Shown piece by piece: positions 36,077-46,413 of a stretch of 47,300 bases of DNA. The notes under the pieces were generated by a model. That model worked only from the letters and a program-made list of their open reading frames with translations. It did no database searches and had not been told where the DNA came from. The DNA comes from Chromera velia. Lineage: Eukaryota; Sar; Chromeraceae. The stretch spans positions 1 through 47,300 of the forward strand of contig JAHBMJ010000394.1 of the NCBI GenBank assembly GCA_018398765.1, read 5' to 3'. The position numbers and the translations under genes are program-made. The stretch's first letter is position 1. Each line of letters begins with the position of its first letter.

Positions 36077-38509
36077 CGCTCGCTCTCTGTCTCTCTCTCA
36101 TTGCAGCGCCCAGAAGTGCGGTACATACGAACACTTCTCACCGGAGCAGGCGGGGGAGACTGCGCAGGATGATAGGGTGGACATTTGGTCGCTCGGTAAG
36201 CAGGGCGGTGGCTCTTGAGTCGAGATGCGGCCTCTCGGAAAGAAAGAAAGTGAACTCAAATGATGCAGAGGTACAAGGGAAGGAGCACGTGGTAGACAGT
36301 CGCATGCAATCCTTGATGTGCTCGATGGTGCGTAAGAAAAAGAAAAACGCCTCAGTCTCCTTTGAAAGATAGAAGGGTGACATCTCATATCTATCTCCCG
36401 TTGCTTTTCTCTCTTTCTTTCCGAGGTGCCTGCAGGCGTGGTTCTGTTCGAAATGCTGACAGGCAGCAACCCGACTTTCCCTCTGGATCCCTCCACAGAC
36501 TCCGAAAAGAGAGCCAGGGTCCGTCCTTCCGTCTCTGCCTATCTTTCTGTCTGTCTGATTTGTGTGTGGGGGGGCGTGGGTGCGGCTGGGTGGGTATCTG
36601 TCTGTTGTCGGTCGTTCTTTCCGTGCGTTAGCGCTCATGCTTTTCTATCTCAATTCAACCCGTGCATGGGTGTCAGTCTGCATGAATTCGGCGTCTCGGC
36701 TCCCTCCCTCCCTCGCTTTGTTTTCGAAGTACAATGCTAGCTTGATCCTGCATGCCCCACTTTCCTTTTCTTTGCCGGTCTCTGCCCGACTTCCTTCCTT
36801 CGTCTTCCTGCTTTGCAGCGTGTTCTTGAGTGGATCAAGGTTCCCGACTGGCCCTTCTGTGTGATCGACTCCCTCGCCTACGCCCGTCCTGCGGCCTCCC
36901 TCTGGAGGGACCCTGTCGGATCTGCCTGGGCCCTCGCGGAGTGCAAAGCCTGGTGCGATGACAGGGCGATGAGGGGGTTCGCTTGCGTGGGGGGGTACGT
37001 GGAGGGCGTCTCGGCTCTCAGGGGACCTGCACGGGATCTCCTGGGTCGAATGCTTCAGGCAGACCCTCGCAGACGGCCCACGATTGATGAGGTGTGTTTT
37101 GTTTGTTTGCACACACGGTGGTTTCTACCTTTGTTTCGCCTTGTAGCGGTGTTGTGTGTGTCCGTTCATGAGTTTCACTGACAACGCCTTGCAGCCCTAC
37201 GGTTGGTGCTCTTCCTTGTTTCTGGGTTTGCACTTTCCGTCTCTCAATTCATGAATATGTGGTGTGTCTGTGCGCATGGGCGCATGCGTATGTTGTTGTT
37301 TGTAGGAGAAGAGAGCGCAGCCTTGCCTATCCTTTTTAGTGCATGCGTAAGCATAATGCAAGTAGAAACAAAAAGGATACACGAATGAATGCCTTGCTTG
37401 CTTGATGGGTGGATGGATGGACCCTGTGCCTGCAGGTGTTGGAGCACCCATTTGTTCGCCCTCACCGAGTGCCGTCTCTTCGAAGCCTTCCCCCTGCATT
37501 CCACGGAAAATGGAGGACCCCCAGCATGAGCAGGACAGCCACAGGGACAGCCGCAGCCACGGCCACGGCAGCATCACAGCAGAGGCCGTCTCGAAGCACC
37601 GAGGCAGCACACACTATCACACAAAATAGACCACCCCAGACCCAGGGCCCTGTCAGGGTCCTCCAGGAGGCTCCCACCGCCGTCTCCTCCATTCTTGCTC
37701 GTAGTGCTGCAGCAAGTGCACCGGAGACTGCCACAGCAGCCTCTGCCGTGTCTGCATCTGCATTGGTACAGCCCGAGAGCAGGGAGGGGGGGGAGCTACC
37801 GCCTCCGGGTTCTGCCGCCACCCTCACAGGAAGTCCCACAAACCCCCTTGAAGGAGCCCCACAGCAGCCCCCTGCAGGCAATCCCATCATTGAACGAAAC
37901 TCAATCGCAGCATCCTCTTCTGCTGCCGAGCCAAGCATGCAAAAGGACAAAAGTCCACAAAAGGACGGGATGGTATTCCCATCAGAAGCGACTGTCACCG
38001 CGAGCAGTCACCTGGATCCTTCTGTTCCTGCCCCCCTCTCTCCCCCCATCTCGCCATCGAGACGCATGCAGTCCGTCAGGGGTGCTTTGGAAGAAGCGCA
38101 GGCGACTGCCGAGACGGTGAGAAGAGAGACGGGAAACGGTTCTCCCTCGTCTCCGATCATTGCCGCAATGCCTGCTGAAGAAGCGGAAGGTTCAGCGGAG
38201 GCGGCAGGTGCCGCCCCCTCCCCCCCCCGTGCCGGGGCCCGACGGTCCCGTGCGGCGGCAGGTGTGTACGGGTCCCGAGGAGAGCGGGAGGGGGGCTCTC
38301 CGTCCTCCGTCTCCTCCACACACTGCTGGGAGTGCAAATTGTCGCCTCCAGGGGGTAGAGTGGGTGGAGCGTCTTCCGCTGTCTGTCCTGCACCGAGCGG
38401 GACCCCTGGTGCTGCTTCTGTAGGCGCCGTGTCTTCTTCAGGCGGGGTGGAAGCGGAAGGGGATAAGGAGAGGGAGAGGGAGACAAACTCGAACCAGCTG
38501 GGAGGGTGA
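32861..38509 (+). CDS. Aurora-like Ser/Thr protein kinase with long disordered tails (9 exons)
   Basis: Exons: 32861-33973, 34162-34299, 34547-34747, 34927-35045, 35505-35708, 36107-36195, 36436-36518, 36819-37091 and 37436-38509. Phases agree and give 1,097 residues. The ends of exon 3 and the start of exon 4 are the least certain. Residues 1-365 are Pro/Gln/His-rich. The kinase domain (about 366-750) has a glycine loop LCEGSFGVVV with Cys375 at the usual first glycine, Lys402 in AMKLI, HPFVVRFLEAF, HRDVKPEN (Asp530), CDFGW (Asp581), CGTYEHFSPEQ, and VDIWSLGVVLFEMLTG joined across an intron. DFGW is typical of Aurora kinases. The residue matching the activating Thr of Aurora is Gln (QKCGT), so activation may differ. 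About 35 extra residues lie between KPEN and DFG. The last exon is Ala/Ser/Pro-rich. Neighbours give no direct functional link. Confidence 0.83.
34461..34546. repeat. (CT)n(GT)n array running into a splice acceptor
   Basis: CT units then GT units on the sense strand, ending GTGTGCAG. The AG at 34545-34546 is the acceptor of kinase exon 3, so the microsatellite itself supplies the polypyrimidine region. Confidence 0.9.
36036..36106. repeat. (CT)n array running into a splice acceptor
   Basis: (CT)n with CTCG interruptions, ending CTCATTGCAG directly before kinase exon 6 at 36107. Confidence 0.9.
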
Positions 38510-38920
38510 AGAGAGGGTCCCTCCCAAAGGGAATGCTTGCATACGGTACAAGAGGTGCCAGTGCTTGGTTTCGCAAACTGTTGGGGGTTGGAGTGTCAAT
38601 TTATAGGTTGCTGCAGGTTTGGTTATGTGCTGGGTTCAATCGATTAGATGAGATCATTACAATTCAAGATCTTTTTCCTGCCTGCCAGTCTCCTGCTTAA
38701 TTGGAATGCTTTGGAAGACGTTTTTGAACGCGCTTGGTCCTTAAGCTAAACTTAGGGCGACGTGCAAAAAAACATAACATTTCAATCCGTTGTTGCTAGT
38801 AATCCCATAGTGACATGCAGAGTGAGAGAACTGAAACAATTCTCTTATTAAATATATGACTTAGGCTCCGCACTGTAAAAAGACAGAAAAAAAATATCGG
38901 AGCCAATTTTTTAATTGTTA
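38510..38920. other. intergenic DNA after the kinase gene
   Basis: No gene is supported. It should hold the kinase 3'UTR. Composition falls from GC-rich to AT-rich after about 38700. Confidence 0.5.
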
Positions 38921-39741
38921 TACCCTACAAAACCAGGTTAAATTCCCCGGGAATTTAGTGGAATTTAATGGAATTTACCCTTGGAATTTAGTGGAATTTG
39001 ATGGATTTTAGTGGAATTTACCGTGGAATCTACTTGTCTAAATTCCACTAAATTCTACAAACTTTGGACGCTTATTTCTCCATCAGTGGGCTAACTCGTT
39101 TTTCATTATTCTTATGTAATCAAAAACCATTATTTTCTGATAGTGACTATTGATTTCCGATAATCATTATTGACTTCAACATTAAAAATATGCAAAATAA
39201 ACTTTTCATCCCAATGATCCCATAATCAAAGTTGTTTTTTAACTTATTTAAAACCTTAGTCTATCATTTGTTTGAAAAAAAAATGATAATTATAAGAGCA
39301 ATCTCTGTATAAAAATTAATTATGAAATGAATAATGATTATTGTCTTTAATGAAAAAATGACTAAGGATGATCAAAAGTTGATAATCATTATTGAAATTT
39401 ATAATCATTACTCGCTTTAACAATGAGTTAACCCACTGATGTCATGATCCAAAAAAAGTTAGAAGCCTAAGCTGAAATTAACAATGTTTATAGAGCTATG
39501 AAAGACGTATAAGCATTGCTAATTTGAGCTTCCAACTCTTTCTAGATCACAAGAAATAAGCCTCTAAAGTTTATGATTCAAATTATGAAATTTAGTGGAA
39601 TTTAGACGAGTACTAAGATTCCATGGTAAATTCTACTAAAATCCATCATGCAAATTCCACTAAATTCTAAAGGCAAATTCCATCAAATTCTACTAAATTC
39701 CCACCGGGCCCCCGGCGAATTTAATCTGGTTTTATAGGGTA
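38921..39741. mobile_element. non-autonomous long-inverted-repeat (foldback/MITE-like) element
   Basis: The left end TACCCTACAAAACCAGGTTA matches the reverse complement of the right end, TACCCTATAAAACCAGATTA. Similarity goes on for about 145 bp, through several GGAATTTAGTGG-type subrepeats. It resumes further in: CATCAGTGGGCTAACTC near 39082 against GAGTTAACCCACTGATG at 39425-39441. The right arm has about 110 extra bases. No protein is encoded. The target-site duplication is not clear. Confidence 0.8.
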
Positions 39742-39844
39742 GGTTTTTTAAAAGTAGATCCTCACAAATAACTGTTAATTGTTCAAGTGTTGTCAAAGTG
39801 TTGCAAAGATGTTGTCCACATGTTGCAAAGAGTATTAAAGAGTG

Positions 39845-40895
39845 TTACATAATTTGTTATATATAAGGGGCCATGCACTAAAAATTATTGAAAACCTAGT
39901 TTTCAAAGGGGGGGGGGGGAAGGGTTGTTTCTAATTTGTCGATCGCCTAGGTCAGACCCCCTTAGGACCCCCTCTCCCCCTCAAATGATTGAAAGCATTG
40001 ACACACCGATCAGCAAGTTCAACATCCTATTAAAATGCATTGACGTTGCGATATTCATTAAGTGGCCTCAGACTTTTAGAATGGCTTGCATCAAGGAGAA
40101 AAGGGGTGCTTCAGAGTCTTTCCATCCATCAATCCATCTCTAACTCACTCCATCAATTCATCCCTCACCTAGTCCCTCACTCACTCCATTAATCTACCCT
40201 TCACTTACTCCATCTATCCATCCCTCACTCTATCTATCCATCCATCTATCCCTCACTCACCCCATCAATTCATCCCTCATCTAGTCTCTCACTCACTCCA
40301 TCAGTCCATCAATATTCTCCACAGCTTCACCACGTTCTAGACCATATTTTCTTCAGATGGCCGCTAGAGAGCTTCTAGAAGCCCCTCACACATCGCGGTA
40401 ACGGGATTTTAAAACCAGATCTCCAATTTCAACACATCAGATACTAAGTTTATCACTCTGAGACGGTTACCTTTTCTTGTTAAACACTTCAACACTGTTT
40501 GAGGCCGCTTTTTGCCTTACTCTCCAGCTTACTGACTCAATTGTCGATACTTCTATAAGATTCCATGTGAACAAGCGACCCTGTCCAAAAGAATATGGAC
40601 GAAAAAAAGGCTTCACTATACACTTATCTGAGGTGACATATCGGTTTGATATATATACTCGCGTTATATGTGATGCTATATATGCGCATGCATGCACCTC
40701 TGATTTTTTTTTGTGCAGCCTTATCAAGAGAAGTTAAAAAAAGGCCTTACCGGACCCAGGGCGCGCCACGGCGTGAATTTAAGGGGGGATTTCCAATTTA
40801 AATAAGAAAAAAGAGGGAGGGGTCCCAGACCCCTTTGGAAACTAGGTTTCCAATAATCTTTAGTATGCAGCCCCTAAAGAATAACACTTCTTCAG
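39845..40895. repeat. second inverted-repeat unit
   Basis: 39865-39912 (AAGGGGCCATGCACTAAAAA onward, including ACCTAGTTTTC) matches, inverted, 40831-40875 (GGAAACTAGGTTTCC onward to GCAGCCCCT) at roughly 80-85 percent. Degenerate GTGTTGCAAAGA tandem units lie outside both arms (about 39788-39850 and 40900-40960). The interior holds a run of G at 39908-39920 and CATC repeats, but no convincing gene. Confidence 0.6.
40118..40312. repeat. degenerate CATC/CACTC minisatellite
   Basis: Repeated CCATC, CACTC and CTCACTCACTCCATCAAT phrases with a period near 60 bp. TCACTCACTCCAT occurs several times. It lies inside the second inverted-repeat unit. Confidence 0.7.
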
Positions 40896-40960
40896 GTGTT
40901 ACTAAAGTGTTGTTCAAATGTTGCAAAGAGTGTTGCACTGTGTTACTTAAAAAAAAACAG

Positions 40961-41650
40961 ATGTTGTGCCGATATATATAAAAAAATAATAAAAAATATC
41001 AGCGCCATTTAATTTTTTTTTTTTTTATAGAATGCAGAGCCTGGTACATGACCTGTGAATTACACTAGAAATGAATGAATAAATAAATGAATGGATAAAT
41101 GACTATATTACTCGTATTTTTCTATCATTATTTCCTTAAAATCTCTTTATATATTGATTGGTGTAAATTGGACTGTAATAATAATTTGTTCATTAAAGCA
41201 TAATCTGATTTTAAGTTTTAACGTTGTACAGTAAAACAATTTTAGGTTTGACCATGGGGTTGGTTTAGATCTTATAACGATCTAAAGTTTTTTTTTATAA
41301 CTCTAGTAGTGACTATATATAGACACTTAATCATATCAGCTCACGGCGATTGTGTATCATGATATGATGATCGGTTATAGAGCATTACTCTAGTCTCTAG
41401 ACTGATGTATTTCATGATAGCCTACAACACCATGATGCAACCAATAATAGAAGTATATAGATGTCATATAAATTGACTCATCATGCATGACCCTGATGAT
41501 AAATCCAATATTCTACTATAATTCTCGATCTAACTGAAGATCTAAAATTAATCGGTATAGATTAATCGTTTGTGGCGCGCCGCTGTATTGCATGCAAAAT
41601 GATGCAACAGAATACGTTTGACAATGAAATCATTACCAAACTTAGTAGGC
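40961..41650. other. AT-rich intergenic DNA
   Basis: No gene or clear element is seen. GGCGCGCC occurs at 41575 and also at 40761 in otherwise AT-rich DNA. Confidence 0.55.
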
Positions 41651-44149
41651 TTAACGGTCTACCCACTTCAATTTCCCCTCTTGTCTTGCTTGCCACAGGG
41701 GATTATCACGTTGGCAAGCTGTAGTGACGCGAAGCGTCTTGAAATATCTCAAATTAGGCACTGACTCACGTTGAAGGGCCTGGAAAAACCTCCTCAATCC
41801 CTCCAACCCAAAATCATTCCTTCTATCATGACCTCCGTAACCCGAATTGTGCAGGCACAAAGATGCCAGACGTGGAAGCACGATTCCTCCTAATGCCTCT
41901 CCCAGCAAACCAACCCCTCTGTCGGTCAGTCTGCACGAAGAAAGGTCAAGAGATCTCAATTTCGGCATTTTCTTCAAGACCAGAGCTGTAGTCAACGACT
42001 CTATCCCCTCCCCTGCCCCAGTGTTGGCAAGGCTCAAATCCTCAAGCAGAGGGAGGCAGCCTTCAGACTCTGACAGAGCGCCAAAGAATCCCTCCATTCC
42101 GTCTCTTCCAAAATCGTTTTCATCTACTTTCAATATTCGAATCAAAGACAGACCCCGTCCCCCCCTCACCACATCTCCAAGTGCACGCATGCCGTCATCA
42201 TTCAATTGGCATGCAGACAGGATCAGCTCGGACACTCGCGGCATCTTGCACAGTCCGAGGGCCGCCGCCAAAGACCCCATGCCCCGTCCCGCCCTTGAGC
42301 CAGAAAAGTCACCCTTGAGCCAGAAAAGTCAATCGACTCCAACAGAGGGAGTCCTTTCTCTGACTCAATCACACCCAAAAAAAACCCACCCATTCCTCCT
42401 GTATCAAATTCATCCGCCTCCACCTTCAGCTGCCGAAGCTCGAGACAGCTGCCCCCCTTTACAACATCATCCATCAGTTGCATGCTTTCATTCAAACCCT
42501 CATAGTCCCCACTCCAAGCCTGCTTTATGACTGAAAGGTTTCGCACACCTGGCAGTTTTCCCTTTGTCATCGCGGACCCCACAAACTCCAACCCTCCCTG
42601 AAACCCTGCCTTAACCCGATTGAAGGACAAAGACTCCAAACAAGGGAAACCTCTGGTGGACTCACAGACAGCAACGAAGAATGTTTCCATACTCCCTGTT
42701 CTGGTTTCGGCACCCCCCATTTTGAGCTCTCGAAGTGTTTCAAGATTTCCCACACGAACTCCTTCAGCAATCGCCGCTGTCCAAGTCTCACTTTCTTGGG
42801 AGCTTTCGATTGCCAACTTCCTGAGAAAAGGAAGTTTCACACTGCTGAAGGCCTCACAGAGACCACTCTTGTCGCCTTCCACAGAGCCTAGGCTCAAACA
42901 GGGAAGGCGCTCGAAGCGGCCTGAAAGAAGAGCAGAAGACAAAATAAGCAGAAACTCTGCTACATCTGGCAGAGACCCGGGGGTCCGTTGGCCGACTGAC
43001 AGACCAACAATACGGCATGGAGGTGCACACACAGCATACGCAAGCGAAGACAGAAATGAGACTCCTCGGGGACCAATGAGCTCGAGATGGAGCTCTGTGA
43101 CGGGGGCAACTTTCCCCGTTTTCAATTCATGTGAGGCTCCCGTTCTGGCTTCGTTCAATCTCAAGCAAGTGTTCTCTAAAGGAAGCTCAGAGCCTGCATG
43201 CATCAACGCCCCTCGCTCCTACTTTGTGGGGGGGATTGACCCCAGCAGGCTGAGGATTGAAGGATCAGACTTTTCAGATTCGGGAGAAGGGAAGCTTGCA
43301 AAACACTCGCTAGCGACTTTTCGTCTGCCTCTGTCCTGATTGGAAGCCGTTCCCCAAAGTCAATGCTCTGCACTGAGCACAGCTGACCGGAACCGACAGC
43401 CTGAATCAGTCCTTTCAGTGCCTCTACGGAAAGACGCCCCCCTTCAAAGGACAAATGTTTGAGGAAAGGGAGGTTGTCCTTCCTCAAAATTGATGACACT
43501 GCATTCTCTGCCCCCACATTATTCCCCCCCAACGACAGAGACTGAATCTTCAATTTCGGTTTCACAGCTCTGAACGAGTCGCCAAGGACCTACAGTAGCG
43601 TGCCGTTCAACTGAGCGTTCGAGAGGTCTAGAGTCAGAAGCTCAGCTACTCTCCCGGCCTTCACAGCAGTCCCGAGAGCTTTGATCCCAGGAAAGCTCAA
43701 AGGGTTGCCTGCAAATAGAGTGGCGGAAAAGGGTTCCAGCAAGCAAGGGAAATGTATGAGTGCAAACGTTGGCAAAAAAAAAGCAAAAACAGAAGAGAAG
43801 AGGGTGAGCGTAAATCCACACCTACCATTCCACTTACCTCTATACGTCCATCTTCTCAGAAGGACGACAGACACGCAGAGGGAGCACCAAGTCTCATTGG
43901 ACAAAGATCGTCACAAGTAAATTACAACGAGGTAAACGGATCGAAAGAGAATGCTTCTCCGGAAGAAACCGAAAAACTGAGTATACTCCCGAAGAATTGA
44001 GGTCGGTCGATACAGACCCAAAATGCAAAACTGGACTTTCCCAACCCTAGTCTTCTCGAGTCTTTTCTGACCTTTCAAGATCAAGGCTTCAAGGGAGGGG
44101 GGCAAATTGCCAAACACCACGGGCGCTTCCTGAGGCCCAACACTACCCT
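41651..44149 (-). pseudogene. ribonuclease-inhibitor-type LRR protein, disrupted and partial
   Basis: Exons 44149-44072, 43708-43241 and 43193-41651 join in phase; the last intron is only 47 nt. The protein is a run of long LRRs, for example LEALILKGNPLSFPGIKALG (across a splice), LTLDLSNAQL, IQSLSLGGNNVG and LRSLDLSSCRLTDRGVG. These repeats are of the 26-29 residue ribonuclease-inhibitor type and act in protein binding. Two breaks are seen. A TAG at 43592-43590 stands where LL-Q-VLG would fit. A perfect 20-bp tandem duplication at 42292-42331 shifts the frame, and removing one copy restores it. The natural end is TAA at 41651-41653. Exons before 44149 were not found, so the start is missing. 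The TAG could instead be the end of a 60-nt intron (GTAGCT...TGTAG), but that intron would remove a good LRR. Confidence 0.75.
42292..42331. repeat. perfect 20-bp tandem duplication in the LRR frame
   Basis: CCCTTGAGCCAGAAAAGTCA occurs twice, back to back, with no mismatch. Twenty bases are not a multiple of three, so the second copy moves the LRR frame. Confidence 0.97.
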
Positions 44150-45267
44150 CTGCAAAAGATGCTCACGAAAAAAAGGCATAAGCACACGTAGACAGAGACA
44201 AGGAATTGAATGAGAAAAGACATAGAGAGAGAAATCCTATGCAGGAATAGCATCAAAGTGGTCTGTCATACGAAGCAGATTCACATAACTTGCAAGCAAA
44301 CTTTGACCTCAAAAACACCTCCACGCGCTTCTTTGTTTTTGAGGCACACACACGCCAGCTTCATGTCATTACGTGCACCTCCAAATCCATTCAATGAGTC
44401 CCCACCAAAACAAAACACGACTCCCATGCACAACACCCTGCTTCAACCCACCAGCAAAAATCAACCTCTTTATCCGCATCCCACTCTGCCCCCCCTCTCC
44501 AGAGGCCCTAGCGAGACCCTCCAAAAACCGCGGCAGGAGAGGAAGAGCAGGGACCTTGACCGTCGAGGGACCTGCATGCACACATGCACACATGAAGAGG
44601 AACAAGGAGAGCAAGAGCCAGAAAGATGAACAGAGGGTTGAGGGAGAGGGGGAAAGAGAAACCGTCGACCTTCTCTCTCTCTCCTCATTTTCTTTCCTTC
44701 TCACACCTTCTCTCTTGTTCTTATAATAATCATGAGACAAAATCTTCTGCTGTACACGCACGCGCGCAGAGTGTGCAGAGGAGGACACGTACGGAGACTC
44801 AAACAAGACCTAGACTCTCGTTTCCCATCCACCTCTTCTTCTCCTCGTGACTTCCAGCCCCCTGCTGGTGTGATGCAGCCATCGTTCCTGCCTGCCGCTG
44901 TCAATCAGTGAGATGGAAAGATGCACAACTGCCTGCCGATGCACATGTTCCCACGGACCGAATTTCAGCTCTTCCGTTGAAGCTGGGAGAAAGTGAAGGA
45001 GAAAAAAGGCCTTCTTTGGCGAGAGGTCCAAAGAATCTGCATGCACATCCCATTACATCACACACACGTCCAGAGCTGCAAATTCCGTTTTCTCTTTGTT
45101 ACGAGAAAGCGACAAAAGATGGGCTCATCGCTGGAGGATTTATGACGGAGGGGCTGGAGAAAAGAAAGAAGGCAGGCAGATTCAACGTGAGGGACACACA
45201 CACACGCACACGCACACGCACACACGCACACACGCGCACACACACACGCACACACACACACACACAC

Positions 45268-45317
<50 letters not shown>

Positions 45318-45752
45318 ACACACACAAACAAAGAAAGAAAGAAAGAAACAAACAAACACAAACAAACAAACAAACAAACAAGCAAACAAACAAACAAACA
45401 GAAAGGGGGGAGACGGGGGGGTTTGGATGTGATATAGAAAAACACAGAGAGACGGCTAGTTGACCGACCCGGAAGATGGAGACTCCGAAAGCGCACGCCT
45501 TTTAGTGTTTTCTGCAGACGTGAACAGAAAAAGGGCGGAAAGCAAAAGAAAAGATTTGTGGAAAAGAAACAAGGCACAACCAACAGACTGTGGCAAGACG
45601 GAGACAAAATGCGGCAGTAAGAAGGATCAACCAATCGGACAAAACCAGGGAGGGGAAATTGAGGGGGTCACCAAAAATGCTGAACAGAAAACAGAAAAAA
45701 AATAAGTGCAGGGAGGAGGGGAAAAGCGGAGCAAGGAACACTACCAAAGTCC
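44150..45752. other. region between the LRR pseudogene and a small gene
   Basis: Missing upstream LRR exons may lie here, but none could be placed. A minus-strand stretch near 44400-44540 (FLEGLARASGEGG, RIKRLIFAGG) faintly resembles an LRR exon. The rest is GA- and CA-rich low-complexity DNA. Confidence 0.4.
45194..45400. repeat. (CA)n then (CG)n and (AAAC)n compound repeat
   Basis: CACACG/CA units at 45194-45300, a CGCGCGCG block at 45301-45314, CA again, then GAAA and CAAA units to about 45400. Confidence 0.93.
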
Positions 45753-46413
45753 TCAGGCATAAAAGCGGGAGCCGGTGATAAGCGGTTCTTTCCCCCAACA
45801 TTCATAGGCACACTGGCATGCCGTCTCCCTCCGGGCACTCAGAACAGATCTGACATAGATCTACTGAAGAAAACACTCACCTTCTTCATGCAGAACAGAC
45901 TCAACCAAGCGATACCAAACGACTCTCTGCTTGATGCAACCACCACCTGCATACAAATCTCAAATCGGAGAGACATGCAAAAGAAGAAAGTCAGTTAGCC
46001 TCCCTTGTAACCCAATCCGCATCGTTCCATCACTCGTACACTTGGGAGAGACACGAAAGTTCAGATATGGGAAGGAGCCGACTGTGCAAGTCCACTCACG
46101 TCAGAGGATACAAATGGACTGACCTCACACGCCGCGGCTGTGTGCTCCAATAATTTGCAGAAGATCATCTCAATAGACGGCTGTGCGGATTTCTCGACCA
46201 TGCGATCATCCGACGGACCGTCTCCTGCAATACATATGCAGACAAGGACACGTGGCGAAAGGTCCCGCAACTTTGTGGTCTATTTGACCCTGCTCCGCCC
46301 TTTCCTACTGACCTACCTTCAATACGGCCTCTCCGGAGTGCGCATTCATCATCGGAACCAGCAGTGAAACACAGAGATGTATACAGAGGTGTACGAGACA
46401 GAACCGAGGATAT
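45753..46413 (-). CDS. small gene of unknown function (4 exons, partial)
   Basis: Four short exons join in phase: 46413-46317 (donor GTAGGT), 46224-46124 (donor GTCAGT), 45946-45881 (donor GTGAGT) and 45812-45753, ending in TGA. The joined peptide is about 107 residues, with an acidic first part (GSDDECALRRGRIEG), a helical middle (IEMIFCKLLEHTAAACE) and a Cys-rich end (LFCMKK-CAYECW). I do not recognise the family. The start is not found and may lie upstream of 46414. Support comes from splice sites and phase agreement only. Confidence 0.35.

Noticed and set aside
40467-40737. Overlapping 86-residue frames on both strands
   Set aside because: No splice context, no recognisable motif and AT-rich composition, so chance is the better explanation.
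24919-43592. Reassigned TAA/TAG codons (ciliate-like code)
   Set aside because: The DENN, TBC and kinase genes have thousands of codons without internal TAA or TAG and use CAA/CAG freely, so a standard code with local nonsense mutations is simpler.
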